From Rhipicephalus microplus (taxonomy: Eukaryota > Arthropoda > Arachnida > Ixodida > Ixodidae): a stretch of DNA of 64,000 bases. The position numbers and the translations under genes are program-made. Shown here piece after piece: positions 55,046-64,000 of this stretch; positions within the stretch are counted from its first letter, which is position 1; each line of letters begins with the position of its first letter. The stretch spans positions 191,550,491-191,614,490 of the forward strand of contig NC_134702.1 of NCBI RefSeq assembly GCF_043290135.1. Direction: 5' to 3'. The notes under the pieces were generated by a model. The model ran no database searches. It was not told where the DNA came from and was given only the letters and a program-made list of their open reading frames with translations.

Positions 55046-57115
55046 AAGTGTCTTATTGTCGAGCTCAATCTGGTGGGCGGCGTGGTCAACCGTACTGCAG
55101 ATTCCCGTCCCCTCTCCCTGTCTTTATTCTCCTGCGTTTTCTCTTACTCTGCTCACAACGCCGATGCAGGCAGCGTTTGCTAGCCTACGATCGCTCCCCC
55201 TATCTCGCCTCTAGGCAAGCTTAACCGCGGCGTTTACGCACTCATTGCTCAGTAGCGCCCCCTTCCCATAATCTCCTACGCTTCCACTTCTCTCGCCTCG
55301 TAATGCCAACGCAGGCAGCGTCTGCTAGTCAACGCTCGCTCCTCCTTCCCACTCTTCTACAGGCGATGCGCAAAGCGCCAACGACGTCATCTGCCGCCAC
55401 GGCTCAGAAACGCCGGTGGGCCCGGGCGAGCCGTGTTCCCACGAGCGTGTACGAAAGTGCACGGATGAATGTGTCAGTAGGCGCTGGTACGCAAAAGTAA
55501 ATGTGTGATAGTGGTATTACGCAACTCTTGCTTGTTCCTTAGTGCAACAAGAGTTTTAGACACATTGCAGAAATTTTTGCAAAATGGCATGTAAAAAACC
55601 TAGCACGGTGTGCTCAGATAAGAACGTCGGTGCATGTCCGTCGACACGTTGTAATTTCGCTGAAAAAAATATTCTGTTAGAGTTTCCAAGAACACAAAAG
55701 CAATTTTGTTATCCACAAAACCACTTTTGGTTTCATGAGAACAACAGTTTCAACTTCTTTAAAAAATTATAAGTGTCCACTGAGCCGCAACCATCTCCTA
55801 TGAATTTCTCGGAAACGGGATTTCAATGAGATGCTACAAAAAAACAACTATTGTAGCTAGAGGTCTGACAAATTGTCTCCACATAATAAGGATTGCTTGC
55901 ATCTGCAAAACATTATTACTTCGCAGTTTTGGTGCAGTATTCTAAGAAAAAATTGACAAAATCAAACTAAGTTCCATATTGCTCAAATTTCTCAAAAACT
56001 TTCAGGAAATTAAAATATGTTAGCTCAAAAAATTTATTGAACAAAATTGTAGAGAGTGATTTTAAACGTTATCTAACAGCTCAACTTAGGGCAAGTCTGT
56101 AAAAATGCTATATTTTGGTGATCATTAAAAACATCTCGTTTTCTTCTAGACATTTCAGAATTGAAGCCAAGCACGTGTTCTAAATTGTACTGTAAAAACA
56201 TGTTGCATATTTTTTGTGACGTAGGAGTTACGAAGCACGAAAAGTAGTCAAATTGGCGTATATTTATAGCCCCATCCATGAGCGAGCATGAAGCAACAAT
56301 TTAAAATATCCTTATTTTTAGGTCGTAAATATGTACTGTGATTTTATTAATTGACAGAAAAGAACATTAACAGTTGGTTCTGCAGAACAAGTTATTAAAA
56401 CATTTTACGCAAATCACTAAAACTTTGCAGTGGATCAGCTAGGCAATGCCAGAATATACGTAGCGTTAAAGAACAACTGATTTTTCTTAGTTTTCTATAT
56501 TGTCTAGGATGAGTAGCCTTCTTCTGTTCATTTTTTGTGCGCTGAACCGCTAATTGCCAGGCAGTTGCTTCAGGATCCGACGAGATACACTTCTCGACTC
56601 TTCTGCGCCGGCGAGCAGCGTTTGCGCTCCCCTTCTCCATGGCGTTACTCACCTGCAAACGCCAGTTAGAGGCGCTATAAAGCGGCGCCAGTGCAGTGTC
56701 AGACTGCGAGTGCACAGCGAAGGCGAATAGTTGTGGGCGCGCCTGCGCCATTGTGTCTGGCGCGGCTAGACGCCGCTCCTCCCGAACGCGTAGACTAAAA
56801 AAAATCCTCATCCATGAAAGAAACAGAGATTTTGTGCCAGGACTGTTTCAACCGCTTCAAACAGAATGTCGTAGAGTCTGCGGATGCATCTCCAACTGAC
56901 GAAATTTTTTTCCTAAACAAATTGCTGTCAAAGAGCTAAATGCCAAGATAACAAAATATATTTTACGGTGGAAATAAAGGGAGTTGACGGTCAAGCACCG
57001 ACGTTCTTATCTGAACTCACTTAGCAAATATGTAGCCAAGCTGCTATAAAAAGCTTGGCGAACACGAGCTCCACATTGACACAGTCCCGCGCCACTAACG
57101 CAAGCTGTCAAGAAA
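55046..57115. other. Unassigned; short motif repeated
   Basis: A motif AGGCAGCGT(C/T)TGCTAG occurs at about 55168 and 55312, and a variant at about 58557. The rest, including AT-rich 55760-56390 and GC-richer 56570-56790, shows no known family. Confidence 0.3.
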
Positions 57116-57914
57116 TTAGGGAGCTTTAGAACACCATTTGCAAGCGCTGCGGGCGTTGCGGGTGTAGCGAGTGCCATATAAGCTTTAGGATAGCGTTTGA
57201 CCAAGGAGGATTAAAAAAATTGCTGGAGTGGAAATGATTGCGCAGATGTGAAGCCGTTCCTCTGGCAAGATGGCGGCTGTGGCGGCCATCTTACTAGGCG
57301 CATGATAAAGTGTCGCCGTTCAGCGATCGAAAACGAAGCGTTTTCCTCGCACGCCCAACGAGTTTAATGCAACCAACATTTTTGGGGCCTCATAGTGCTC
57401 CAAGTGCGTCTTAAAGTCTCTAGTTTTCCGTAGTGAGCCTCTAATTGGAGGCAAAGTTCTTTGAAGATTCAGTCATTCATATTGGTTTCTGAGTGTTATT
57501 TCGTCAGGAACAACCATCCTTTAATAAAGACCTACCGTAGTATTTACATAACACATCAAAGCCACTTGATCTTTAAGCGGGCACTATCAGAAAAGAGCAT
57601 GTTTCCGCCATCTTGGCAGTGGCAATAGGTGGCTTCACTTCTGCTGGCAAGGCATCGCAGGAGCTTCCACTTCAGCAACTTTTCTTTAATTCTCCTTGCG
57701 TTTGACCTGCTGCTAACCCAACGCGCGATCACAGTGACACAGTAGCCTCGAAAGCAGCGTTTGCGGGCCACAACCGGGCCACCATTACCGCACGCAATTT
57801 GGGATTTTTGGCGTATGGTCCGAAAATGCGAATGCCAACTCACATCACGACGCATGCGCAGTGGCAGCGACCACACCGCAAGGGCTCGCGGTGCGCTATT
57901 CTAAAACTCCCTAT
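57116..57914. mobile_element. Foldback/MITE-like element
   Basis: The left end TTAGGGAGCTTTAGAACACC and the right end, read inward, ATAGGGAGTTTTAGAATAGC pair over the first 15 bases. Inside, GTGAAGCCGTTCCTCTGGCA with AAGATGGCGG (57250-57277) is mirrored by CCGCCATCTTGGCAGTGG...GGCTTCACTT (57607-57642). The whole 800-bp unit is thus roughly palindromic. No ORF. Confidence 0.5.
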
Positions 57915-58140
57915 ATTTTCCCAAGTTTATCGTGTTGGTTTCAAAGATTTACCAACGCTGAACCTTCGCGTGGCTCCACCCATGAAATCTATTCACCAGT
58001 GTGACAGCGCTCCCTCAAAATCTATAAATAAACACGTGGCTTGTAAACGAAGCTACTGTGTCGCGAAAAAACGTTGGTTCATGCGTCCACGCATTCATGC
58101 TTTAGTGATCTGACGTTATAAAAAAAAAAGCTGTATACTT

Positions 58141-58335
58141 ACGATTAGCTTCACTTCATATGGAAGGTTGTTGACGCTTGTCTGTTGCAAATATTTGGCG
58201 CGTATGGTGACATTGTCGTTCCACACAGCTATCACGTCGGACACGTGTCCACTATTATAAAGTGCGGATCCTTTGCGCACACTATCGCCGCAAAAGTAAT
58301 TGTCTGGGATGCGCACACGCGGCAAATCGCACGCG
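58141..58335 (-). CDS. Candidate exon, unassigned protein
   Basis: Minus strand after TTCACTTTAATCATTTTGAAGTTAG, a fair splice acceptor, an open segment reads CDLPRVRIPDNYFCG, SALYNSGHVSDVIAVWND and NVTIRAKYLQQTS, ending at EVKLI before GTAAGTAT, a consensus donor at about 58140. The GHV-x-DV followed by an alternating hydrophobic stretch recalls the segment preceding SWIM-type zinc fingers in some tick proteins, but no Cys/His motif is present to prove it. No neighbouring exon was found. It may equally be a fragment of a transposon-related protein. Treat as a weak prediction. Confidence 0.25.
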
Positions 58336-58840
58336 CTAACTTCAAAATGATTAAAGTGAAAGAAGTCGACTACTACGTGGCCCACCAGCAGTTCCAACGG
58401 CCACCGCTACGCGGCTTTTAGCGGCGCCCCTATAGGCGCTGCGCACGACGAATAGGCATCCCTTCCCACCACATTTACATCTCGATTTCACTTGTGTATT
58501 TGCTCTCCCTCTTCCCTTACCCTCCTACTCTCTCTCCCACTTTGCAAGGCCGACGGAGGCAGCGTCTGTTAGTGAGTTTCTTCACAGAAAATGAGAGCAT
58601 GTCCACGTGGTGAATGATAGAGAGAAGGTGGAAGAAACTTCTTTTAGGAAAAAAAAGGCAATGCAGGCAGTTGTAGCTGAGCTCTCAGTCCAAGGCTCCG
58701 CTAGCACGAGCGGCTTGCTGAGCCTGGTCAAGCAAAGCTATTTGGCTTTGCTTGGCTTCTCCCGCGATCTGTGCCTCCCACTGCCTGTGGAACATGTGCG
58801 GATGGTTGGTAACGCGCGGGCTGTCAATGTTGGTGGGCCT
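58336..58840. other. Unassigned
   Basis: Nothing recognised apart from the short AGGCAGCGTCTG motif near 58557. Confidence 0.25.
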
Positions 58841-59338
58841 TTAGGTGCACTTCAGTGTTAGCTGGCTGAGTGTCGGTGTGTCTGAGCACCATGGACGTGT
58901 TTTAAATTGTGTGAGGTATATTCTATTCAGTTGGTACGAATTTGAAAAGCTATAGGTTTGTATGTGTCTGAAATCCCTGCTTTGTTGGCTATCCACGTCT
59001 TTATGCAGGTGGCCATACTTTCCTTGGTGCTCGTTTTGTTGGAGAAGAATGTCACGTGTTCTACAAAGAGGTTCAACGTGTGTGCCTTCCGTCGCTTGTT
59101 TGGTGAAGCCTCGAACTATACGGTCTGCCATGACGTTCTTCTCTAGACCTTCGTGAACAGGACACGTGACAAATGATGAAAAGTGGAGTGAAGCTGGGTC
59201 CGCTCGCCACTGCTGCACTGCTTCGGCCTCCCGTTCTCGTACGCCGGAATGTTGTCGGCGCCGCCGCGTAGCTTCACGGCACACTGCTGCCTCACCCGCT
59301 CGCACATCGGGGTTCAGTCTTCGAATGCGAGCCGCCAT
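58841..59338 (-). pseudogene. ORF with 17-residue basic repeat motif, second locus
   Basis: The 165-codon minus frame opens MAARIRRLNPDVRAGEAAVC, continues REATRRRRQHSGVREREAEA and VQQWRADPA. This shows two and a part units of the same R/E-rich motif (DPxVRxREAE) as in 7290-6930. After it, FVTCPVHEGLEKNVMADRIV and RGFTKQATEGTHVEPLCRTR follow without a recognised domain. The ORF is uninterrupted. It could be a small piece of the same protein family or a separate gene. No splice or promoter evidence. Confidence 0.4.
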
Positions 59339-59568
59339 CGCCTAGCGCGCACGTCAATCTGCAGCCTTAGCCATCCACCGACCTTGTGAACGCGCACGCG
59401 CTCTAAGATGGCTTTTATTTTACTACACCGTGCCCTCTAGCGTACGGCGCCGCCTACCAACGTGCGATTGCCAACGTCTTCGTGTGACGTCAATCCTACT
59501 TCCTTGCTCGCCCACACATCAGGCTTCCTTCTTCGAGCGCAAGCCGCCACCGCCTTGCGCGTATCATA

Positions 59569-60290
59569 CTATTTATTGGCAAACCGTGAATCATCCACTG
59601 GCCACGTCAATCTGTTTTTTTGTATGTGTCTTTGACGGGCGGACGGACAGATGGTTGCATGAACGAACGCAGAGACGTACGCAAAAACGCGTGAGAGGAC
59701 GAACGAATGAAAACACAGACGGACAGACGGACGGATGTATGGATGGATGCACGAATGCATGGACGCACAGATGGACGTAACTAAGAACGAGCAGGTGGCC
59801 GGATGCATGGATGGAATGACGGACGCTTCGCCCCACTCATCATCCTTCACTCCATGTATACGCTGTGATTTTAGTTATTTATCATACCATAAATACAGTC
59901 CTCTATTATCATGCCATTTGCTATTTTTAGTCTATATGCATTTAGTTATATCACCAAGTACCACCCTCTAGTTCAGTGCAAGAGCTAACGAGAGGTGGCT
60001 AGATACAATTACGACGAGAGGCTCAGCCCACGACTCTAAGGAGCTCCGCTCCTAAAAAAATAGCCCCTCGCCCCACACTATCGTTCACTGGCGACCCCGT
60101 ATATATAGGCTCTGGATTTTGACCTCCAAGACTGTGCTGGTGGGAGATTTCTCCCGTGCGTTGTTGAACAATGAAAAAATCGCACGGTGTGCTGTAACTA
60201 AAAGCGGACCACGGGTCTCTTGTGTCAAATCGGAGTCTTCTGTCTCTCATTGCCCATTAGCAGCAAATGGAATGTTTCAGTAGGAAACAC
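59569..60290 (-). repeat. Dispersed repeat family A, copy 2, rearranged
   Basis: Read on the minus strand it contains GGATGATGAGTGGGGCGAAG and the CGTCCGTC-like tract (59630-59830), and separately TGCTAATGGGCAATGAGAGACA with CAACAACGCACGGGAGAAAT (60160-60260). ACGAGAGGTGGC at 59988 is in plus orientation. These are the blocks of 7536-8270 in a different arrangement. Frames across the tract are low complexity. Confidence 0.55.
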
Positions 60291-60499
60291 CAGTTCATTA
60301 CTGCGTGCTTGCGCCTCCCCAGCTTGCTCTCCTGCGCCACGGAGCAAAGAGGGCCAGCGTCGACGCCGCCACCAGTTTAAGCGTTTGCACCCACTGCTTC
60401 GCATCTCCACATGGTTCCCTTTAGTGGGAGCTGACTTACTTTTTTAGCTTGCATTGACATCGCACAGCGCACGGGCTTCTACCATTTCGCCTTCATCAA

Positions 60500-60575
60500 A
60501 ATGTGTCCATCGCGGCTGGGATCGAACCCGCGACCTTTGGTTTTGCAGCCAAACGCCATAGCTACTGGTTCACGA
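60500..60575 (-). mobile_element. tRNA-derived SINE head
   Basis: Minus strand reads AGTAGCTATGGCGTTTGGC, then AGGTCGCGGGTTCGATCCC, a good B box. There is no proper tRNA fold with CCA-type acceptor, so it is a SINE head and not a tRNA gene. Confidence 0.6.
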
Positions 60576-61674
60576 ATGTGGGCTCTTCTCAATGTAAACG
60601 TTGTACCTACAGGCAAAACAAAAAGGTGTCCGAGTCAATGCTATCTGAAAAATGAGCACCATAACTGCTGTAAGTGCATTCTCTGCCGCTGCTGGTAAAT
60701 GAGCTCTTCGAGCGGAGGCTCAACGGCTACGGCAACCGACGCCCAAGTTGCGTGCCGCCGAAGCAAAAGCAATCGCGTAAACGTATTGCGAAAATGGTAA
60801 CACCTGAAAAAGGTTACTCAGAATTCACATTTTGCACCGTCGTTATCTTGGGTGAAGGCTCTTTCTTTAATTTTTCTTGTAATTTAGGCCAAACAATAAT
60901 ACTGTGAAGATACCCAGCCAAATTACCGGCTAACGAAGTACTATTTAAAGATGTATGATGCGTAAGCACTCCGCAAGATGCGGTGGTAATGTGTTTTTTG
61001 AGGCGAAATGGTGAAAACTTATAACATTGAAGTGTGGTACAAAACGTGTAACTTTTTTGTTTGCATTCTTCACGAACAGATTTGAAAAATGGTCAACCGC
61101 GAATCAGTCGTGTCAATAAATCGCACATTTGGCCAGATCGATCTAGCATATTTTTGCAACGAAAGTATAGGCTCTGACGTGGTCCCTTGGTATGGCACAG
61201 CGGTCGTCTCACCCCTGAAGGAGAGCAGGTGGAGGCGCTCTGACCTCGCCGCTCCACTACGGGTCTTCCAAAAGGGCCGCGACCCGGTGGTTGAACGCCG
61301 CCTGCCCAACCTGTTGTGGAAGCTCCCAGCGGCAGTTTCCTTCCGTAGGCTGGCTTTCATAGTTGCCCAGGGTGGTGATAAATTTGATTCTCTGTCCATT
61401 TGCGCAGAAGGGCATCATTCATATGCATGTTTTCAGCGTATCAACAATAATAAATGAATTTGATGTGGCGAGAACATTCATTTGTGTTAGCTTCAGTGAG
61501 GTTATCATGCATGAAGTTCAGATGACGTAAAATGAAGTGAACATAATTTGTGAAAATCTACAAAGTGTTCGTGGTCAAAGACATGTGTGGGTTGTTTGAT
61601 AAGCAGTCCCACATCTCAAGCAAAATACATGTTTTCGTATCACGGGCCAGGAGTAACACGTAATGGCACTTTTT
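60576..61674. other. Unassigned, with a region open on both strands
   Basis: 61070-61457 is open on both strands for over 100 codons (plus 61089-61457, minus 61070-61399). Neither product shows a known motif. GC content is higher than around it, which favours chance openness or a dispersed repeat. Confidence 0.3.
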
Positions 61675-62159
61675 ATTCTGATGATATGTGTAGTTTAATG
61701 GCGCAAGGCCAATTTGGGGCCAAAGAGCGCCAGAACCTGATAATGATTTTGAACTTTGGTTATATGCAGTGGCAGTATCAAGGGCTAAAACTTTAAAGGT
61801 GGGTAAAACTTGTACGTACTAAAATCTTGACAGGGGCGTGTAATGCGTCGTAGGAATTAAATACATGTGCTCGCGGTAATGAATGTGTAGAGTGTAATCA
61901 GCAAAAATGTTTCATCAACACGCTTGTGTCCAAGGGTGGTGAGACAGGTGCCTTCTCTAAAGTACCTACCGTAGTAAAAACCTCTGACGCGAGGTCGTAC
62001 TACGGGTTCCCTTGAAATATAATATGAAAATTATGTATGCTCTTTAAAACGCGAGTAATTAGTCGAGTTTAAAAAGCAGTTCGATGCCTAAAACATTTCA
62101 GGATGCAGTGGGAGATGTTTTATGCAGGCTAATGGGAAGTGCTTTTTGTATATCCTGTA

Positions 62160-62870
62160 GTTTATTGCAGTGTATGAGAACGTGAAGAACGGTCAGCGGC
62201 TCACCACACTTATCACATATAGGTGGATCACCACCCAACAGAAGCTGTATGTCTGTGCTCTACGTGTGACCTATCATAGGTCTGCAGAGTATGACTTTTC
62301 TGTGGCGTGACCTCGATGCCGGTGGCTAATTATCGAGCTCTAGCTTGACAACATGTAATTTGTTTTGAGATTGTTGATCCCAAAAACGCTGCCAGTAAGC
62401 TCTAAGCGTTCTCCTCAAAAAGGACGCGAGGTGCATTACCGGGATCGCTGTTTATGTGTTGGCAGCGTCTGCATGAAAAGATGAAAAATCTGGTCAGTCA
62501 GTACATTTCCCTCTATATTGTGGTGGCTTGGTACCCAGCACACCACGACGTGCCGCTTACCTGCGTAATTTTTACACAATATAGAGTACAGCTTAACAAG
62601 TGCAGGGATTCTTTCAATTCCAAATGTTTTTAAAGCCTCTACTACGCTTAAAAATCTGTGTATATAACCGTTTTAAATATTCGTGATAGCTTGATGTGCT
62701 GAGCGGCTGATAATATTGCATGAGCTTCCGCTGAAAATATGCTTGTTAGAGGGTACAGCAAACTGGCACCCGAAAAAGATGGATCAGGCGCTGCGGATGA
62801 AACACCAGAGTATGACTTTGATGCATCATATATAAAATTCGGAGCACGGATACATTTGATGTAATTCTAA
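62160..62870 (-). pseudogene. LINE RNase H and C-terminal finger
   Basis: Minus strand from 62840: DASKSYSGVSSAAP (first Asp), LTSIFSAEAHAILSAAQ (Glu), VIYTDF (Asp), a one-base shift, VVEALKTFGIERIPALV, then HVVVCWVPSHHNIEGN (His/Asn side). After further breaks VILCRPMIGHT and PPICDKCGEPLTVLHVLIHC give the closing Cys/His finger near 62200. The full catalytic layout of RNase H is visible although the frame is broken. Confidence 0.75.
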
Positions 62871-63059
62871 AACGTGCATGCAAATATGTGCAACTGGGGC
62901 GTGCTTTGTGGTTTTTGCAAATGATATGTCACAGTCAATAAGCTGCCATTGCCATGGTGGGGGGCTGTATAACAGGGGCCATCAGTATGTTTCGGACGAG
63001 TGGGACATGCATTTCCTTCGCTATACCTCTCATACGCAGTGAGTAGGGCTCTCGCTCTG

Positions 63060-64000
63060 TAGAGCATTTTTCAAGAACACTATACTGGATAAGTCATTGA
63101 TGGTACAGTACGTGAGGTGTTCCTTATTTGTGTACACTTCGACAAAATACACGAAAGATAAGTATGATCTCTGCAAGTGGAGGGACCACTTGTCTGATTC
63201 GACCCAGAGGCTTTCCCCAGGGATTCTTCTGAAGGCACCTGTAGAGATACGAATGCCTAGGTTGTGAATGGAGTCTAGATTCTTCAGTGCGCTTGGCGTG
63301 GCTGACTGATACAGTACGGCCCCATGGTTTAGACGCGTGCGTATAAGGATTTTGTATAAATAAATCAGACACTTTTTATCACTACCTCACGTTGTGTGTG
63401 AGAGCACCTTTAAAATATTCATTGTTTTCATGCACTTGTTTATAAGATATTTATTATGTGGCACAAAGGTCACCTTGGTGTCTGAAATTACACCTAGAAA
63501 TTTGTGTTCTGTTTTCACGGGTATTTGGTGTCCGTGCAGATTGATTTGAGGATCAAGGTACAAGCTTCTGTTTCTTGAAAATACGACCCAGGCGCGTTTT
63601 GTGGGTTGAGGCCAAATCCATTTTTTTCTGCTCACTCATTCAGGCACCTTGTCTAAACAAAGCTGTACCTACCGCTCATATATCACAAGTCAGAGTGACT
63701 TGAAACCTATCTGTAAGTCATCGACGTATGTGCAATAAAATAGGCTGCGTGGCATGCAAGACTGCAAGGAAATCATTTTTATGATAAATAGAATTCAACT
63801 TAGGACACCGCCCTAAGGCAATGGAGTTTCCTGAAGAAGTGATGTTGATAAGACGTTCCCCACTAGGACCCGGAATGTACGATTCGACAAATACCTTTCT
63901 ACAATGGCCAACATCCTGCCTCGTACACTTAGGAAGGTGTGACTTGGTCTCTCGGTATCTCAAACCACCATGTTGTGTCGTATGCTTTTCCCATGTCGAG
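63060..64000 (-). pseudogene. LINE reverse transcriptase, palm and thumb
   Basis: From the right edge: LDMGKAYDTTWWFEI (motif A), KVFVESYIPGPSGE, then in a shifted frame TFRVLVGNVLSTSLLQET and a worn GGVLS block. The catalytic box lies in yet another frame as YVDDLQIGFKS near 63720. The 63635-63387 stretch reads RAWVVFSRNRSLYLDPQINL and KTEHKFLGVISDTKVTF. The 63372-63124 stretch reads CLIYLYKILIRTRLNHGAVL and SALKNLDSIHNLGIRISTGA. The catalytic Asp pair is kept but the frames are broken at least four times. Confidence 0.75.

Larger units (their letters stand above)
61675..64000 (-). mobile_element. RNase H-bearing LINE (Jockey/I-like), runs off the right edge
   Basis: On the minus strand the order is RT motif A (at the window edge), RT thumb, RNase H, C-terminal finger and 3' end. 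The 3' end is near 61675-61690, GCCATTAAACTACACATATC, similar to the tail at 5914-5932. Stops and shifts throughout. ORF1, endonuclease and RT fingers lie outside the window if present. Confidence 0.75.

Noticed and set aside
60500..60575. tRNA gene
   Set aside because: A good B box but no complete cloverleaf or acceptor pairing; it fits a SINE head. The same holds for the head at 1640-1715.
61070..61457. ORFs over 100 codons on both strands
   Set aside because: Neither shows a motif; openness on both strands in a GC-richer patch is not enough for a gene call.

Overview
The window looks like nuclear DNA of a metazoan, most likely a hard tick (Ixodidae). The pointers are a tRNA-derived SINE with an ATCAATCAATCAA-type tail that resembles the tick Ruka family, several LINE protein families I associate with ticks, short Ty3/gypsy LTRs followed by a TGGTGGAGGTGC primer site, and abundant GATA/GACA and TA tracts. 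This is pattern recognition without a search. No intact host gene, rRNA, tRNA gene or CRISPR array is visible. The one host-like signal is a possible exon at 58141-58335 (minus).

Layout: 1-5290 is a decayed Tx1/L1-like LINE (plus) with a SINE inserted in its ORF2. 5240-8480 holds an LTR/leader fragment, a LINE 3' tail, a decayed protein with 17-residue repeats and a dispersed repeat. 8568-10760 is an internally deleted Ty3/gypsy element (minus) inside TA tracts, with inverted LTR pieces beside it. 11207-17315 has two LINE remnants, a repeat copy, a microsatellite and an LTR fragment. 18350-23360 is the best preserved unit: an LTR retroelement with 1.16-kb LTRs, a 5-bp target duplication, a coiled-coil and SCAN-like Gag, two zinc knuckles and an aspartic protease, but no reverse transcriptase or integrase. 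23365-29690 contains gypsy, RTE and I-type LINE fragments. 29691-48351 is mostly unassigned AT-rich DNA, broken by a hAT-like inverted-repeat element, two LINE fragments, a Penelope-like remnant, a TA-flanked LTR-like unit and a 26-bp-arm hairpin. 48352-64000 has a TIR element, a LINE split by a second ORF1-only LINE derivative, a foldback element, a second locus with the 17-residue motif, repeat copies, and a LINE (minus) that runs off the right edge.

The elements are not a co-operating pathway. They are layered insertions of different ages, and the nested order can be read at several places (SINE in LINE, LINE in LINE, LTR units in TA tracts). Nearly all coding sequence carries stops or frameshifts. 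The 18350-23360 element is youngest by LTR similarity (about 25-30 differences by eye over 1.16 kb) and could move only with enzymes supplied in trans.
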